A DNA stretch of 64,000 nucleotides from an uncultured Treponema sp. (lineage in GTDB: Bacteria; Spirochaetota; Spirochaetia; Treponematales; Treponemataceae): assembly GCA_947178095.1 (NCBI GenBank), contig CAMWWZ010000002.1, positions 17,966 to 81,965 on the forward strand. Reading direction: 5' to 3'. The notes beneath the pieces were generated by a model. That model worked only from the letters and a program-made list of their open reading frames with translations. It searched no databases and was not told the origin of the DNA. Each line of letters opens with the position of its first letter. Within the stretch, counting starts at the first letter, position 1. This document shows positions 19,635-32,076 of this stretch, in pieces. A program made the translations under genes and the position numbers.

Positions 19635-20075
19635 TTTCAAACCTATCTTTGCAAGGTAGGCGGTTCTTTGAGAGTCAGGCTGAATTTTTCAGGCGGAATC
19701 GTAAAGCTATTAAAAAAAATTGCACGCAAACTTTTTTTAATTTCAGATTCTCGCGGCTCAAGAATGAAATGCGTCGTTGTCAATGGCGCAAGGAAAATGC
19801 ATCTTGAGTTTCTGTTGTGGCAAAATGCCATAGGCTCTTGGTGCCAAACCAGTTGTCAAGCGATGCTTTGACGGTGATGGTGGTGTCGGCCAAATCGTTC
19901 CGAAATGATGGAGCGTTCAAACCTTTCCATTCTCACAGTCATTCACCGCAATAAAAAGATGTGTATGCGAATTCGGGCGTTTTCTTTGAAAGGGCGCGGA
20001 TTCTGGCTTAAAGTGCAGCACACAAAATATTTTTTTAATGTCAGCATTTTGGATGATGCCGACAAGGAGAAAAAC

Positions 20076-21266
20076 ATGGCAAAGGAGAAGTTCGAAAGAA
20101 CCAAACCTCACATGAACGTTGGTACTATTGGTCACGTAGACCATGGTAAGACAACTTTGTCAGCGGCTATCACTATGTACTGCGCAAAAAAGTATGGTGA
20201 TAAAGCTCTCAAGTACGATGAAATCGACAACGCCCCGGAGGAGAAAGAGCGCGGTATTACGATCAATACTCGCCACCTCGAGTATCAGTCTGAAAAGCGC
20301 CACTACGCGCACATCGACTGCCCCGGTCATGCCGACTACATCAAGAACATGATTACCGGCGCGGCTCAGATGGACGGCGCGATTCTCGTTATCGCGGCTA
20401 CTGATGGTCCGATGGCTCAGACAAAAGAGCATCTTTTGCTCGCTCGCCAGGTTGGTGTTCCGAAGATTGTTGTTTTCCTCAACAAAGTTGACCAGCTCGA
20501 TGGCGATATGGAAATGCTCGAACTCGTCGAAAGCGACGTTCAGGATCTTTTGCAGAAGTACGGCTATCAGGCCGAAACTCCGATCATCAAAGGCTCTGCG
20601 TTCAAGGCTTTGAACGAAGACAGCGACCCTGCCAATACAAAGTGCATCGAAGAATTGCTCGTTGCCATGGACAACTGGTTTGACGACCCTGTCCGCGACG
20701 AAGCCAAGCCGTTCTTGATGCCGATCGAAGACATCTTTACGATTTCAGGACGCGGAACTGTCGTTACTGGTCGTATTGAGCGCGGCGTCGTGAACATGGG
20801 CGACAGCGTTGAAATCGTTGGAATCCGCCCCACGGCTAGCACAACTGTAACTGGCATCGAAATGTTCCAGAAGACTTTGGATCAGGGAATTCCTGGCGAC
20901 AACGTCGGTATTCTTCTCCGCGGTATTGACAAAAAAGACGTCGTTCGTGGACAGGTTTTGGCCGCGCCGAAGTCAATCAATCCTCACACAAAATTCGAGG
21001 CGCAGATTTACGTTCTTACCGAAGCCGAAGGTGGACGCCACAGCCCGTTCTTCACGGGATATCGCCCTCAGTTCTATTTCCGCACGACGGACATCACCGG
21101 AACTGTAGAATTGGAAGCGGGCGTTGACATGGTAAAACCCGGCGACAACGTTAAGATTGTCGGCGAGCTTATCCACCCGATCGCTATGGACGAAGGACTT
21201 AAACTTGCTATTCGCGAAGGCGGACGCACAATCGCTTCTGGCCAGGTTGTAAAGATTATAGCTTAG
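20076..21266 (+). CDS. tuf: Elongation factor Tu
   Basis: [33 protein letters not shown]. Confidence 0.99.
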   Translation: MAKEKFERTKPHMNVGTIGHVDHGKTTLSAAITMYCAKKYGDKALKYDEIDNAPEEKERGITINTRHLEYQSEKRHYAHIDCPGHADYIKNMITGAAQMDGAILVIAATDGPMAQTKEHLLLARQVGVPKIVVFLNKVDQLDGDMEMLELVESDVQDLLQKYGYQAETPIIKGSAFKALNEDSDPANTKCIEELLVAMDNWFDDPVRDEAKPFLMPIEDIFTISGRGTVVTGRIERGVVNMGDSVEIVGIRPTASTTVTGIEMFQKTLDQGIPGDNVGILLRGIDKKDVVRGQVLAAPKSINPHTKFEAQIYVLTEAEGGRHSPFFTGYRPQFYFRTTDITGTVELEAGVDMVKPGDNVKIVGELIHPIAMDEGLKLAIREGGRTIASGQVVKIIA

Positions 21267-21326
21267 GAATGATATCCGGGTCGAGGCCGTTTTCGGCTTC
21301 GGCTCGGATTGTTTTGGAGGAATTCA

Positions 21327-21635
21327 ATGGCCAACGGTAAGATTCGAGTCAAGCTTCGCGCGTTCGATGTGGAGTTGATCGATCAAAGTGCTAAAGCCAT
21401 CGTGCAGACGGTGCAAAAGGCGGGAGCAAAGGTCGCAGGACCGATTCCGCTTCCTACAAGAATCAATAAGGTAACGGTGCTTCGTTCGCCACACGTCAAC
21501 AAAAAGTCGCGCGAGCAATTCGAAATGCGCACGCATAAGCGTCTTATTGACATCTTGGATCCTTCTTCGGACGTAATGGATTCATTGATGAAGCTTGAGC
21601 TTCCTGCCGGTGTTGATGTAGAAATTAAGCAATAA
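21327..21635 (+). CDS. rpsJ: 30S ribosomal protein S10
   Basis: [23 protein letters not shown]. Confidence 0.98.
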   Translation: MANGKIRVKLRAFDVELIDQSAKAIVQTVQKAGAKVAGPIPLPTRINKVTVLRSPHVNKKSREQFEMRTHKRLIDILDPSSDVMDSLMKLELPAGVDVEIKQ

Positions 21636-21721
21636 TCTTCGGATTTTGCGGCGGCTTCGGCTGCGAATAATCGGGTACGGTCCCCTTGGATCTGGGATGA
21701 CGGCCTAGAGGAGTTTTTCAG

Positions 21722-22342
21722 ATGAAAGGTCTGATTGGAAAAAAATTGGGCATGACCCAGGTTTTCGACGAAAGCGGCAATTTGACACCAGTTACCGTGA
21801 TCCAGGTCGAGCCTAATACGGTCGTCGCCACAAGGACAAAAGAAAACAATGGCTACGAAGCCGTTGTTTTGGGCGTGGGCGAATTGAAGCCCAACAAAGT
21901 TACAAAGCCCTATGCCGGACAGTTTTCAGAAGGCATTACCCCGAAAAGGACTTTGAAGGAATTCCGCGATTTTGACGGCGAAGTGAAAATCGGCGACCAG
22001 TTCGGCGTGGAACTTTTCGACAAAACACGCTTTTTGGACGTTACCGCCAATTCAAAGGGAAAGGGCTTTCAGGGCGTAATGAAAAGATGGGGCTTTCACG
22101 GAGGACGCAAGACTCACGGTTCTAAATTCCATCGCGAGCCGGGCGGCACTGGACAGTGTACCACCCCTGGACACACCTTTAAGAACACAAAGTTGCCTGG
22201 ACGAATGGGCAATGTCCGTGTTACGGTGCAAAATCTTCGGATTGTGAAAATCGATCCCGAATTGAAGGTAATTCTCGTTCGCGGGGCAGTTCCCGGAACT
22301 CGCAACAGCACGCTGATCGTCAAGTCCGCGGTGAAAAAATAA
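21722..22342 (+). CDS. rplC: 50S ribosomal protein L3
   Basis: [19 protein letters not shown]. Confidence 0.98.
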   Translation: MKGLIGKKLGMTQVFDESGNLTPVTVIQVEPNTVVATRTKENNGYEAVVLGVGELKPNKVTKPYAGQFSEGITPKRTLKEFRDFDGEVKIGDQFGVELFDKTRFLDVTANSKGKGFQGVMKRWGFHGGRKTHGSKFHREPGGTGQCTTPGHTFKNTKLPGRMGNVRVTVQNLRIVKIDPELKVILVRGAVPGTRNSTLIVKSAVKK

Positions 22343-22357
22343 CGGCAGGAGAAGACA

Positions 22358-23044
22358 ATGGAAAAGAAAGTCTATTCAGTCGATGGAAAAGAGCTGCGTA
22401 CGATCAATTTGGACGACAACGTATTCGGCCTTCCGTTGAACGAAGATGTCATTTACTATGCCATCACAAACGAATTGGCAAATAAACGTGTTGGAACGGC
22501 TTGCACGAAAACCCGCGCGGAAGTGCACGGCTCCAACAAAAAGCCCTACAAGCAGAAGGGCACGGGAAACGCTCGCCGTGGTGACAAAAAGTCTCCGATT
22601 ACGGTTGGCGGCGGTACGATTTTCGGACCGAAGCCCCGCGATTATAGCTATGCGATTCCCAAAAAGGAAAAACGCCTTGCGATGAAGACGATTTTGAGCA
22701 TGCAGGCGCAGAGCGACAGGCTCGTTGTCATCGAAGATTTTACGGTGCAGAGCGGCAAGACCAAGGATTTGGTGAAAATCCTCAACAATTTTGCCAAAGA
22801 CACCCGCACAGTGGTGATTTTGAACGACATCGTTGACGAAGGAAACGTCGCCGAAGCCGAAAAAGACATTCGCGCGAACAATGCTTTGCTCAGGCGGGCG
22901 GGCGGCAACATTCCGACGCTCACGTTCCTTTCGTACAAGTGTCTTCGCGCCCACGACTTGTTCTACGGACGCAAAATCATCTTGTTGGAAGGCGCGGCCA
23001 AAAATCTGAGCGGCTTTTATGCAGCGCAAAGGGGGGCTAAATAA
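22358..23044 (+). CDS. rplD: 50S ribosomal protein L4
   Basis: KPYKQKGTGNARRGDKKSP; position in S10 operon. Confidence 0.97.
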   Translation: MEKKVYSVDGKELRTINLDDNVFGLPLNEDVIYYAITNELANKRVGTACTKTRAEVHGSNKKPYKQKGTGNARRGDKKSPITVGGGTIFGPKPRDYSYAIPKKEKRLAMKTILSMQAQSDRLVVIEDFTVQSGKTKDLVKILNNFAKDTRTVVILNDIVDEGNVAEAEKDIRANNALLRRAGGNIPTLTFLSYKCLRAHDLFYGRKIILLEGAAKNLSGFYAAQRGAK

Positions 23045-23325
23045 TGATTGACTTCAACGACATTCTTATTGAGCCTGTTGTTTCTGAAAAGGCGACGATG
23101 TTGCGCGAGCAGAACAAATATGTTTTTGTCGTGCGCCCGGATGCCACGAAAATTCAGATAAAAGAAGCGGTGAGAAAACTTTTCAATGTAAAAGTTTTGT
23201 CCTGCACGACTATGAATGTGGTCGGAAAGAAAAAGCGCGTGCGCGGCACTTCCGGAACCACTGCTGGTTACAAAAAAGCCATTGTGCGTTTGGCGCAAGG
23301 CGAAACGATAGGCTTGTTCCAATAG
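23044..23325 (+). CDS. rplW: 50S ribosomal protein L23
   Basis: [23 protein letters not shown]. Confidence 0.96.
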   Translation: MIDFNDILIEPVVSEKATMLREQNKYVFVVRPDATKIQIKEAVRKLFNVKVLSCTTMNVVGKKKRVRGTSGTTAGYKKAIVRLAQGETIGLFQ

Positions 23326-23425
23326 GACAAGTTACAAAGCCGAAAATGGCTTGAGTTTGCTTCGAAAATCGGCTTCCGCGTCTTTTTGGCGCGCCGCCGA
23401 AAATGAAGTCTTATGGGAGAAAAAG

Positions 23426-24250
23426 ATGGCTCTAAAAGTTTTTAAGCCAATTACACCTGGTACACGCGGACGTGTTGACCTGCGCCGGGATGAACTGACA
23501 TGCGACAAACCCGAAAAAAAATTGGTGTCAGGAAAAAAATCCAACGCAGGACGCGGAGCCGGCGGACGCATTGCGGTGCGTCACAAGGGCGGCGGTCACA
23601 AGCGCAGATACCGTGAAATTGATTTCAAGCGCAACAAGCACGGAATTCCTGGAACTGTTCATTCTATTGAATACGATCCGAATCGCAGTGCGAACATTGC
23701 TTTGATTTATTATGCAGATGGCGACAAACGCTACATCATCGCGCCGAAAGGTCTCACTGTCGGAATGAAAATCATGGCTGGCGAAAACGCCGCTCCGACG
23801 GTTGGAAATGCCTTGCCGCTTGCCGCGATTCCAGTCGGATTTACGGTGCACAACATCGAATTGACGATTGGCCGTGGCGGACAGCTTGCCCGCAGTGCCG
23901 GTGCGAGCGCGCTCATTTCCGCGAAAGAAGGCGATTATGTCACGATTAAACTTCCTTCGAGCGAAATTCGCCGCGTTCATGCGAAGTGCTATGCCACAAT
24001 CGGCGTGGTCGGCAACGAAGATCACATGAACGTTCAGCTTGGAAAAGCCGGCCACAAACGTTGGATGGGCATTCGTCCGACTGTTCGCGGTATGGCGATG
24101 AACCCGGTCGATCACCCGCTTGGTGGTGGTGAAGGCGCTGGTAAGGGACGCAATCCGGTTACTCCATGGGGTCAGCCTTGTCGAGGTTACAAAACCCGCA
24201 ACAAGCGCAAGACATCGAGCAGATTTATCATTTCGCGTCGAAAGAAGTAG
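23426..24250 (+). CDS. rplB: 50S ribosomal protein L2
   Basis: [37 protein letters not shown]. Confidence 0.98.
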   Translation: MALKVFKPITPGTRGRVDLRRDELTCDKPEKKLVSGKKSNAGRGAGGRIAVRHKGGGHKRRYREIDFKRNKHGIPGTVHSIEYDPNRSANIALIYYADGDKRYIIAPKGLTVGMKIMAGENAAPTVGNALPLAAIPVGFTVHNIELTIGRGGQLARSAGASALISAKEGDYVTIKLPSSEIRRVHAKCYATIGVVGNEDHMNVQLGKAGHKRWMGIRPTVRGMAMNPVDHPLGGGEGAGKGRNPVTPWGQPCRGYKTRNKRKTSSRFIISRRKK

Positions 24251-24264
24251 CGTAGGAGATAATT

Positions 24265-24552
24265 GTGTCAAGATCTGTTAAAAAAGGGCCTTTCGTCGAA
24301 AAGTCGCTCTATAAAAAAGTAATTGAGTTGAATAAATCGGGAACGAACGAGAAAAAGCTCATCAAGACTTATTCTCGCTGTTCTACGATTATTCCTGAAA
24401 TGGTCGGAACGACTATTTCTGTTCACAACGGCAAGTCATGGATTCCGGTTTATGTTACGGAAAACCTTGTTGGCCACAAGTTGGGCGAATTCGCTCCCAC
24501 TCGTGTGTTCCGAGGACATGGCGGCACAGACAAAACTGCTGCTAAAAAATAG
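24265..24552 (+). CDS. rpsS: 30S ribosomal protein S19
   Basis: [19 protein letters not shown]. Confidence 0.98.
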   Translation: MSRSVKKGPFVEKSLYKKVIELNKSGTNEKKLIKTYSRCSTIIPEMVGTTISVHNGKSWIPVYVTENLVGHKLGEFAPTRVFRGHGGTDKTAAKK

Positions 24553-24561
24553 GTGGATATT

Positions 24562-24918
24562 ATGGCAGAAACAAAAGGCTATGTAGCCACTTCGAAATTC
24601 TTGATTGCGTCTCCCACAAAGGTTCGCCCGGTGGCTCATGTAATCAGCAGGAAAACTTGTTCGCAGGCAATGTCAATTCTTGAAAACATGCCGCAGAAAG
24701 GCGCGCGCCTCGTTCGCAAGACCTTGAAGTCTGCGGTGGCAAACGCTTTGTTTGCAGACGACAAGTTGGATGAGGATACACTGTATGTCAAGGAAATTCG
24801 CATTGACGAAGGTCCGAGACTCAAGCGAGTTTGGTTTCGCGCGCGCGGTCGCGCCGATCAGTTGCTCAAGCGCATGTGTCATATCACCGTTACGGTTGCT
24901 GAAAAGGCGGGAGAATAA
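24562..24918 (+). CDS. rplV: 50S ribosomal protein L22
   Basis: [32 protein letters not shown]. Confidence 0.97.
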   Translation: MAETKGYVATSKFLIASPTKVRPVAHVISRKTCSQAMSILENMPQKGARLVRKTLKSAVANALFADDKLDEDTLYVKEIRIDEGPRLKRVWFRARGRADQLLKRMCHITVTVAEKAGE

Positions 24919-24920
24919 AA

Positions 24921-25682
24921 ATGGGACAGAAAGTTAATCCGATTGGTTTGCGCCTTGGAATCAACAAGACTTGGCAATCGCGTTGGTATGCCGATCCTCG
25001 TGAATACGCGGATTTGGTTTTGGAAGATTTCAAAATCCGAAAATTGATTTCGGAACTTCCTGAATGCAAAGGCGCGGACATTGCCGAAGTCGAAATCGTG
25101 CGCCATCCGCAGCGAGTTACGATTGTAATTCACACGGCTCGCCCCGGTGTTATCATCGGCGTAAAAGGCGCGACAATTGAAAAAATCAGTGCCGACATTC
25201 AAAAGCAGCTGACAAAAAAAGTTCAGATTAAAATCAAGGAAATCAAACGTGCTGATTTGAACGCTTCCTTGATCGCGCAGAATATCGGCAGACAGCTTAT
25301 GGGTCGCGGCTCGTTCCGCAAGGCTTTGAAGCAGTCTACTGCGAACGCCATGCGCGCCGGCGCACAGGGAATCAAAATTCGCCTGGCCGGACGACTTGGC
25401 GGCGCGGAAATGAAGAGGACGGAGGAACACAAGGAAGGACGAGTTCCTCTCCATACATTGCGTTCGGACATTGACTATGGAACATACGAAGCGCTCACGA
25501 CTTATGGCAAGATCGGCATAAAAGTTTGGGTGTTCAACGGAATGAACTATGGTCGTGAACAGAATGAAGATGCGGGTCAGATGGTGAGAAAACCAAATCG
25601 CGACCGTCCGCAGCGTCCTTCTGATAAGTCTACGTCTGGCGAAAGCCGGGCAAAAGATACTGTCGCAAAGGCAAGGAGTTAG
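24921..25682 (+). CDS. rpsC: 30S ribosomal protein S3
   Basis: [23 protein letters not shown]. Confidence 0.98.
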   Translation: MGQKVNPIGLRLGINKTWQSRWYADPREYADLVLEDFKIRKLISELPECKGADIAEVEIVRHPQRVTIVIHTARPGVIIGVKGATIEKISADIQKQLTKKVQIKIKEIKRADLNASLIAQNIGRQLMGRGSFRKALKQSTANAMRAGAQGIKIRLAGRLGGAEMKRTEEHKEGRVPLHTLRSDIDYGTYEALTTYGKIGIKVWVFNGMNYGREQNEDAGQMVRKPNRDRPQRPSDKSTSGESRAKDTVAKARS

Positions 25683-25685
25683 ACG

Positions 25686-26105
25686 ATGCCTCTCGCACCA
25701 AAAAGAGTAATGCACCGAAAAGTGCAGCGCGGTAGGGCACATGGTTTTGCTACGCGCGATAATCACGTTGACTTTGGCGATATAGCTCTTGTTGCGATGG
25801 AATCGACGTGGCTCAACGCTCGCGTAATCGAAGCGTGCCGCGTTGCCATCAACAGAAAGCTTGAACGCAAAGGTAAAGTTTGGATTCGAGTTTTTCCCGA
25901 CAAGCCGATTTCAAAAAAGCCGGCTGAAGTTCGCATGGGAAAGGGAAAAGGCTCACCGGAATTTTGGGCGGCCAATCTCAAGCCCGGAATGATTTTGTTT
26001 GAAGTTGGCGGAGTTGACATTAAATTGGCGGAGCAGGCGCTTCGTCTTGCTGCCAGCAAATTGCCGGTGGTGACAAAAGTCGCATACCGCCCGACGCAGG
26101 ACTAG
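25686..26105 (+). CDS. rplP: 50S ribosomal protein L16
   Basis: PKRVMHRKVQRGRAHG; RVFPDKPISKKPAEVRMGKGKGSPEFW. Confidence 0.98.
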   Translation: MPLAPKRVMHRKVQRGRAHGFATRDNHVDFGDIALVAMESTWLNARVIEACRVAINRKLERKGKVWIRVFPDKPISKKPAEVRMGKGKGSPEFWAANLKPGMILFEVGGVDIKLAEQALRLAASKLPVVTKVAYRPTQD

Positions 26106-26115
26106 GAGGAATAAG

Positions 26116-26349
26116 ATGGCAGACAAAAAGAAAAAGACAAATTACCAAGAACTGTCTTATTCCGAATTGGTTTCGCGCCGCGATGAACTCAAGAAAAAAT
26201 ACATGGAGTTTAGATTCAAAATGGTTCTTTCCCATGTAGACAATCCAATGGAAAAACGCGCGATGCGCAAAGAAATTGCTCGCCTGAACACGTTTATCCA
26301 CCAGCGCGACCTTGCACAAAAATTCGGGGCCGTTGCGGGTAACAAGTAG
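26116..26349 (+). CDS. rpmC: 50S ribosomal protein L29
   Basis: YSELVSRRDELKKKYMEFRFK; operon position. Confidence 0.92.
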   Translation: MADKKKKTNYQELSYSELVSRRDELKKKYMEFRFKMVLSHVDNPMEKRAMRKEIARLNTFIHQRDLAQKFGAVAGNK

Positions 26350-26359
26350 GAGTTGACAC

Positions 26360-26632
26360 ATGGCAGAAACACAGGAAAAGGCTAAAAGTGGCAAGCGTTC
26401 TTATGTTGGACTTGTGACGAGCGACAAAATGGACAAAACCATCGTCGTTTCAATTTCAACAAAGCGAATGGATCCGCTTTACAAAAAATATGTTTCCAGG
26501 ACCAAAAAGTGCAAGGCTCACGACGAAAGGAATGAGGCGCACATTGGCGATACGGTAAAAATTGTTGAATGTCGTCCGCTTAGCAAAGACAAGTGTTGGC
26601 GTCTGGTACAAATCGTCGAACGGGCGAAGTAA
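26360..26632 (+). CDS. rpsQ: 30S ribosomal protein S17
   Basis: [29 protein letters not shown]. Confidence 0.97.
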   Translation: MAETQEKAKSGKRSYVGLVTSDKMDKTIVVSISTKRMDPLYKKYVSRTKKCKAHDERNEAHIGDTVKIVECRPLSKDKCWRLVQIVERAK

Positions 26633-26644
26633 GGAGTTTAGGTT

Positions 26645-27013
26645 ATGATTCAAATGCAAACTTGTATGACAGTAGCCGACAACTCGGGCGCCAAGATTGC
26701 CCAGTGCATCAAGGTGCTTGGCGGAACTCATCGTCGCTATGCCGGCATCGGCGACATCGTTGTGGTGGCCGTGAAGGACGCGATTCCCACTTCGACAATC
26801 AAAAAGGGCGCGATTAAAAAGGCCGTCATCGTTCGTCAGGCAAAAGAATATCGCCGCCCGGATGGAACTTACATCCGATTTGACGACAACGCTTGCGTCA
26901 TCGTTGACGATTCGAAAAATCCCGTCGGCAAGCGCATTTTCGGACCCGTCGCCCGCGAGCTTCGTGAAAAAGACTTCATGAAGATTATTTCGCTTGCGCC
27001 AGAAGTTCTGTAA
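26645..27013 (+). CDS. rplN: 50S ribosomal protein L14
   Basis: [27 protein letters not shown]. Confidence 0.98.
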   Translation: MIQMQTCMTVADNSGAKIAQCIKVLGGTHRRYAGIGDIVVVAVKDAIPTSTIKKGAIKKAVIVRQAKEYRRPDGTYIRFDDNACVIVDDSKNPVGKRIFGPVARELREKDFMKIISLAPEVL

Positions 27014-27024
27014 GGAGCATTGTT

Positions 27025-27363
27025 ATGGTTAAGAACGTGAACGTTGGAAAAAAGAAATACAAGATTCACAAGGGCGATACAGTTCAAGTGCTTTCCGGAA
27101 AAGACAAGGGCAAGCAGGGCGAAATCGTCCGCATGGTTACCAAAAAAGATGCGGTAATCGTGTCGGGTTTGAATCTCGTGAAAAAAGCCGTGAAGAGGCG
27201 CAGTCAGCAAGACCAAGGTGGAATCATCGAAGTCGAAGCGCCGCTTCATGTTTCAAAAGTGGGCATCGTGTGCAAAAAATGCAGCCGCCCAGTTAGAATC
27301 GGTTATAAGTTTGACGGCGACAAGAAAATTCGCGTCTGCCGCAAATGTGGAGAAGCGTTGTAA
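27025..27363 (+). CDS. rplX: 50S ribosomal protein L24
   Basis: [25 protein letters not shown]-terminal CKKC...CRKC. Confidence 0.96.
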   Translation: MVKNVNVGKKKYKIHKGDTVQVLSGKDKGKQGEIVRMVTKKDAVIVSGLNLVKKAVKRRSQQDQGGIIEVEAPLHVSKVGIVCKKCSRPVRIGYKFDGDKKIRVCRKCGEAL

Positions 27364-27914
27364 TGGCAAATTATGTACCCCGGCTTAAGAAAGTCTACAA
27401 AGAAACTATCGCGCCCGAACTCTTCAAGGAGATGGGCTACAAAACTCCCATGCAGATTCCGCAAGTGAAAAAAATTGTGGTGAGCATGGGCGTGGGCGAG
27501 GCTCTCGGAAATAAGAAACTTCTTGATGCCGCAGTTGCTGACCTGACACAAATCACGGGACAGAAAGCGGTCAAGACAAAGGCAAAGAAAAGCATTGCCA
27601 ACTTTAAACTCCGAGCGGGCGCAGAAATTGGTGCGATGGTAACGTTGCGCGGAACAATTATGTACGAATTTTTGGATCGCCTTATCAACGTTGCGTTGCC
27701 GCGCGTCAAGGATTTCCGCGGAATCAAAGCCACAGGTTTTGACGGACACGGAAATTTTTCGTTGGGAATTACGGAGCAAATCATTTTTCCGGAAATCGAC
27801 TTCGACAAAATTACGAAAATTTCGGGAATGAATGTTACTATCGTAACGAGCGCAAGAACGGACAGCGAGGCTCGCGCTTTGCTCACCAAGTTCAATATGC
27901 CGTTCAGAAAGTAA
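27363..27914 (+). CDS. rplE: 50S ribosomal protein L5
   Basis: [24 protein letters not shown]. Confidence 0.97.
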   Translation: MANYVPRLKKVYKETIAPELFKEMGYKTPMQIPQVKKIVVSMGVGEALGNKKLLDAAVADLTQITGQKAVKTKAKKSIANFKLRAGAEIGAMVTLRGTIMYEFLDRLINVALPRVKDFRGIKATGFDGHGNFSLGITEQIIFPEIDFDKITKISGMNVTIVTSARTDSEARALLTKFNMPFRK

Positions 27915-27924
27915 GCGAGGAGTT

Positions 27925-28110
27925 ATGGCTAAGAAATCGATGATAATCAAGGCGCAGCGCACACCGAAATACCGCACAAGGCAGTACAATAGGTGTCAGA
28001 TTTGCGGTCGTCCGCGAGGCTATCTGCGCAAGTTCAAGATGTGCCGCATTTGCTTCCGCAAGTATGCGAGTGAAGGTTTGTTACCTGGCGTAACAAAGTC
28101 AAGTTGGTAG
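27925..28110 (+). CDS. rpsZ: 30S ribosomal protein S14 type Z (zinc form)
   Basis: [28 protein letters not shown]. Confidence 0.96.
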   Translation: MAKKSMIIKAQRTPKYRTRQYNRCQICGRPRGYLRKFKMCRICFRKYASEGLLPGVTKSSW

Positions 28111-28125
28111 GGTAGGAGAAGAAGA

Positions 28126-28524
28126 ATGAGTGTTTCAGATCCCGTAGCAGATATGCTTACAAAAATCCGCAATGCGACGAGGGCCCGCCACGAGAAAGTG
28201 GATATTCCCGCGTCAAAATTGAAGTTGGAAATTGTAAAAATCCTGAAAACTGAAGGCTACATCAAAAACTTCAAGAAAGTTCAGGAAGAAGGAAAGAATA
28301 TCATCCGCATTTTCCTCAAATATGACGATATGAATAATCCTGTGATTCACGGCTTGGAAAAAATCTCCACGCCTGGTCGCCGAATTTATTCAGGTTATAA
28401 GGATCTGCCCCGCGTCCACAATGGATACGGTTCAGTGATTGTTTCGACGTCATCCGGAGTGACCACTGGCAAAAAAGCCACGGAAAAAATGGTTGGCGGC
28501 GAATTGGTCTGCAAAGTTTGGTAA
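28126..28524 (+). CDS. rpsH: 30S ribosomal protein S8
   Basis: [29 protein letters not shown]. Confidence 0.98.
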   Translation: MSVSDPVADMLTKIRNATRARHEKVDIPASKLKLEIVKILKTEGYIKNFKKVQEEGKNIIRIFLKYDDMNNPVIHGLEKISTPGRRIYSGYKDLPRVHNGYGSVIVSTSSGVTTGKKATEKMVGGELVCKVW

Positions 28525-28536
28525 CGGGAGGTAAAA

Positions 28537-29076
28537 ATGTCTAAAGTTGGAAAGCTTCCCGTGGCCGTTCCTGCGGGCGTAAACGTAACAATCAACGGAA
28601 ACGAAATCAGCGTGAAAGGTCCAAAAGGCGAATTGAGCCAAACTTTCAGCCCGAATGTCGAAGTGGCTTTTGAAAACGGCGAAATCATCGTCAAGACGAA
28701 AAACACAAGCCGCCAGGCCAACGCCGATCACGGTTTGTACCGCGCCCTCATCAATAATATGGTGACTGGCGTTTCCGCAGGATTTTCAAAATCGCTCATC
28801 ATAACGGGCGTTGGTTATCGCGCGGAAGTCAAGGGCGAGGAACTTGTGATGAATCTTGGATATTCCACGGATTTTATCGCGATGATTCCCAAAGGGCTTT
28901 CAGTGGCCACCGACCCGAACGGACGTGTCACAGTGAGCGGAATCGACAAGCAGCAAGTTGGCGAATTCTGCGCGCAAATTCGGAAGTTGAGAAAACCCGA
29001 GCCGTATAAAGGCAAGGGCATTCGCTACGAAACAGAAATCATCAGACGCAAAGTCGGAAAGACTGGCGTTAAATAA
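28537..29076 (+). CDS. rplF: 50S ribosomal protein L6
   Basis: MSKVGKLPVAVPAGVNV; KPEPYKGKGIRYETE. Confidence 0.98.
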   Translation: MSKVGKLPVAVPAGVNVTINGNEISVKGPKGELSQTFSPNVEVAFENGEIIVKTKNTSRQANADHGLYRALINNMVTGVSAGFSKSLIITGVGYRAEVKGEELVMNLGYSTDFIAMIPKGLSVATDPNGRVTVSGIDKQQVGEFCAQIRKLRKPEPYKGKGIRYETEIIRRKVGKTGVK

Positions 29077-29088
29077 GGTGGGGCGATT

Positions 29089-29451
29089 ATGTTTAAGAAA
29101 CTTAACGACAAACAAAGAAAACGCCTTCACAGAAAGGTTCACATTCGCAAGACTGTCTATGGCACGGCTGAACGCCCGCGCATGACGGTTTACCGCAGCA
29201 ACAAGAATCTTTATGTTCAGGTGGTTAATGACGACGAAGGAAAAACTCTTGCCGCCATTTCAACTATGGAAAAGGATTTTGCCTCCCTCAAGCCTACGGT
29301 GGCTGATGCGGCAAAACTTGGTGAAGCGATGGGCGCGCGCCTTAAAGAAAAGAATATTACTACGATAGTATTCGACCGCAACGGTTATCTTTATCATGGT
29401 GTTGTCAAGGCCCTTGCCGATGGCGCTCGCAAAGCGGGCATTCAGTTCTAG
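29089..29451 (+). CDS. rplR: 50S ribosomal protein L18
   Basis: [37 protein letters not shown]. Confidence 0.97.
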   Translation: MFKKLNDKQRKRLHRKVHIRKTVYGTAERPRMTVYRSNKNLYVQVVNDDEGKTLAAISTMEKDFASLKPTVADAAKLGEAMGARLKEKNITTIVFDRNGYLYHGVVKALADGARKAGIQF

Positions 29452-29459
29452 GAGAAGCT

Positions 29460-29981
29460 ATGGAACGCCAGAAAAATTTTGACAAAGACAGAGAGCCAAG
29501 AGAAAAAGAGTTCGTCGAAAAGCTCGTCACTTTGAACAGGACCTCTAAAACTGTAAAAGGCGGTCGCCGAATGTCTTTTGCCGCGCTCAGCGTGGTGGGC
29601 GACAAAAAAGGTCGCGTCGGCTATGGTTTTGGCAAGGCGAACGATGTTACGGAAGCCATCAAAAAAAGCATCGACAAGGCGAAGAAAAGCCTTGTGAAGA
29701 TGCCGATCAAAAATGGCACGATTCCGCACGACATCATCGGAAAATTCAAGAGTTCCGAAGTTTTGCTCAAGCCGGCTCGTGCTGGTACTGGAATCATCGC
29801 GGGCGGACCTGTTCGCGCGATTATGGATGCGGCCGGTGCTACGGACATAATTTCAAAGTCGCTCGGCTCAAGTGCCTCGGTGAATGTTGTGCGCGCGACG
29901 TTTGATGCGATCGAGCATTTGCTTGACGCCAGCGTTGTCGCCAAAAACAGAGGCAAGTCTCTGAACGAGATGTGGGGGTAA
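29460..29981 (+). CDS. rpsE: 30S ribosomal protein S5
   Basis: [34 protein letters not shown]. Confidence 0.98.
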   Translation: MERQKNFDKDREPREKEFVEKLVTLNRTSKTVKGGRRMSFAALSVVGDKKGRVGYGFGKANDVTEAIKKSIDKAKKSLVKMPIKNGTIPHDIIGKFKSSEVLLKPARAGTGIIAGGPVRAIMDAAGATDIISKSLGSSASVNVVRATFDAIEHLLDASVVAKNRGKSLNEMWG

Positions 29982-29984
29982 TCG

Positions 29985-30167
29985 ATGGCAAAACTCAAGA
30001 TTACACTTGTAAGAAGCACAATCGGACAAAAGCCCGCAAAACGCGCCACCGTGCGAAGTTTGGGCTTGCGAAGAATCAGTTCTTCTGTCGTGCAGGAGGA
30101 CAATCCTTCTGTTCGCGGAATGGTTGCGTCTGTGGCGCATCTTGTAAAAGTTGAGGAGATTCAGTAA
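29985..30167 (+). CDS. rpmD: 50S ribosomal protein L30
   Basis: KLKITLVRSTIGQKPAKRATVRSLGLRR. Confidence 0.96.
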   Translation: MAKLKITLVRSTIGQKPAKRATVRSLGLRRISSSVVQEDNPSVRGMVASVAHLVKVEEIQ

Positions 30168-30655
30168 TGGCAGAAGAATACAATCCAATTTTGCACGCGC
30201 CCCGCGGAGCAAACAAAAAGCCAAAGCGCGTTGGACGCGGTTCGTCTTCAGGACTGGGAACGACGGCTGGACGCGGAAACAAAGGGCAGCAGTCGCGCTC
30301 GGGAAAAAGATTGCCGTATGTAGGATTTGAAGGCGGCCAGATGCCGCTTTTCCGCCGCATCGCGCAAAGAGGTTTTTCGAACTATCCGTTTAAGGAAGAA
30401 TTCGCCATCGTGAATCTTTCCGACATCGAAAAGAAATTCGCGGACGGTGAAACTGTTGACAAAAAGAGCCTCAAGGAAAAGGGCTTGGCGAAATCAAAAT
30501 CGCTTCCCATCAAAATTCTCGGCAATGGCGAAATCACCAAAAAAGTGACCGTTGTTGCGGACAAAATTTCTGAGTCGGCGAAAGCGAAAATCGAAAAGTC
30601 CGGCGGCTCTGTAACTTTGGTCGAAAAAACCAAAAAAGCGCAGAAAAAAGACTAA
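30167..30655 (+). CDS. rplO: 50S ribosomal protein L15
   Basis: KRVGRGSSSGLGTTAGRGNKGQQSRSG. Confidence 0.97.
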   Translation: MAEEYNPILHAPRGANKKPKRVGRGSSSGLGTTAGRGNKGQQSRSGKRLPYVGFEGGQMPLFRRIAQRGFSNYPFKEEFAIVNLSDIEKKFADGETVDKKSLKEKGLAKSKSLPIKILGNGEITKKVTVVADKISESAKAKIEKSGGSVTLVEKTKKAQKKD

Positions 30656-30665
30656 GGCGGACTAA

Positions 30666-31991
30666 ATGAGTACAATCGGCAACATTTTCAAAGTTGGAGA
30701 ACTCCGCAGCCGCATTTTGTTCACTTTCGCTGTGCTGGCACTCTACAGGCTTGGATGCGTTCTTACAATTCCAGGCGTGGATGCCGTCGCGTTGTTTGAA
30801 TATTTCAACACGCTTTCGCAGCAGAATAACAACGCCTTCGCAAGTTATATGGACTTTTTCGTTGGCGGCGCGTTCTCGAATTTTTCCGTGTTCATGCTCG
30901 GAGTGATGCCTTACATTTCCACGCAAATCATCATGCAGCTCGTCCTCATCATTTTTCCTTCATTAAAAAGGATGGTGATGGAAGAGGGCGGCCAGCAGAA
31001 AATGCAAATGTGGACAAGGGTGGGCACGATTTTCGTGTGCATCATTCAGTCGTTCGCCGTGACGTTCTACGCCAAAAACATCGGCGTGATTTCGCTCAAC
31101 AATGAAATCGCGTTCAAAGCCTTGGCGATTCTTACGGTTACGACTGGCTCGATGATAACAGTTTGGCTTGGCGACCAAATTACCGCGCGAGGAATCGGAA
31201 ACGGAATTTCGATTATGATCTTTGCGGGAATTGTGGCGCGAATGCCAAGCGCGGTGGTCGAACTTGCCGAAAGCGTTCGTGCCGGCGAATTGAACATCGT
31301 ATTCGTCATTGTGGCGTTGCTCCTTTTTGTGGGAATCGTTGCCGTTGTCGTCTACGAAGAATCCGGCGAACGAAAAATTCCTGTCCATTATGCGAAGCGC
31401 GTTGTGGGCAGAAAAATGTACGGCGGACAGAACACCTACATTCCCTTTAAAGTGAATCCGTCGAACGTGATTCCTTTGATTTTTGCATCATCGTTTTTGA
31501 CACTTCCCTTGCAGCTCATTTCTTCCGTGGCGAGCAACTCCGGCGCTGCACGATGGGTTCAAAAATTGGCTGTGTTTTTGAATCCGATGGGAATTTGGTA
31601 CAATATTTTGTTGGTTGTCCTTATAATTTTCTTTGCATACTTCTACACTCAGGTAACACTGAACCCCACGGAAATCGCAAAGCAAATTCGCGAAAATGGC
31701 GGCTCCATTCCCGGCGTAAGGACGGACAAGACCGAAGAATATCTGCAAAGGATATTGAATCGGCTTGTATTGCCAGGCTCGTTGTTCTTGGCGGCAATCG
31801 CTGTGTTGCCGACACTCATCCAAAAGATCTTCGGTTTCCCGCAGTCGGTGGCAATGCTGATGGGCGGAACTTCGCTGATAATTATGGTTGGCGTTGACCT
31901 TGACACGATGAGCCAAATCGAAGCCCTTTTGAGGATGCACAAGCAGGACGGACTTATGAAAAAGGGCAGGATTCGTTCCAGAAATCTTTAG
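30666..31991 (+). CDS. secY: Preprotein translocase subunit SecY
   Basis: Multi-pass; [41 protein letters not shown]. Confidence 0.98.
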   Translation: MSTIGNIFKVGELRSRILFTFAVLALYRLGCVLTIPGVDAVALFEYFNTLSQQNNNAFASYMDFFVGGAFSNFSVFMLGVMPYISTQIIMQLVLIIFPSLKRMVMEEGGQQKMQMWTRVGTIFVCIIQSFAVTFYAKNIGVISLNNEIAFKALAILTVTTGSMITVWLGDQITARGIGNGISIMIFAGIVARMPSAVVELAESVRAGELNIVFVIVALLLFVGIVAVVVYEESGERKIPVHYAKRVVGRKMYGGQNTYIPFKVNPSNVIPLIFASSFLTLPLQLISSVASNSGAARWVQKLAVFLNPMGIWYNILLVVLIIFFAYFYTQVTLNPTEIAKQIRENGGSIPGVRTDKTEEYLQRILNRLVLPGSLFLAAIAVLPTLIQKIFGFPQSVAMLMGGTSLIIMVGVDLDTMSQIEALLRMHKQDGLMKKGRIRSRNL

Positions 31992-32033
31992 AAATTTGGT
32001 GCGAAGGTCTAGACTAAAATTGGACAAATGTGG

Positions 32034-32039
32034 TATAAT
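32034..32039 (+). promoter_or_regulatory. Internal -10 TGGTATAAT (extended -10) before rpmJ
   Basis: TATAAT with upstream TGn in the secY-rpmJ gap. Confidence 0.4.
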
Positions 32040-32076
32040 ACGGCTTCGATTTATACCGCATCACAGGGGGACTTTT

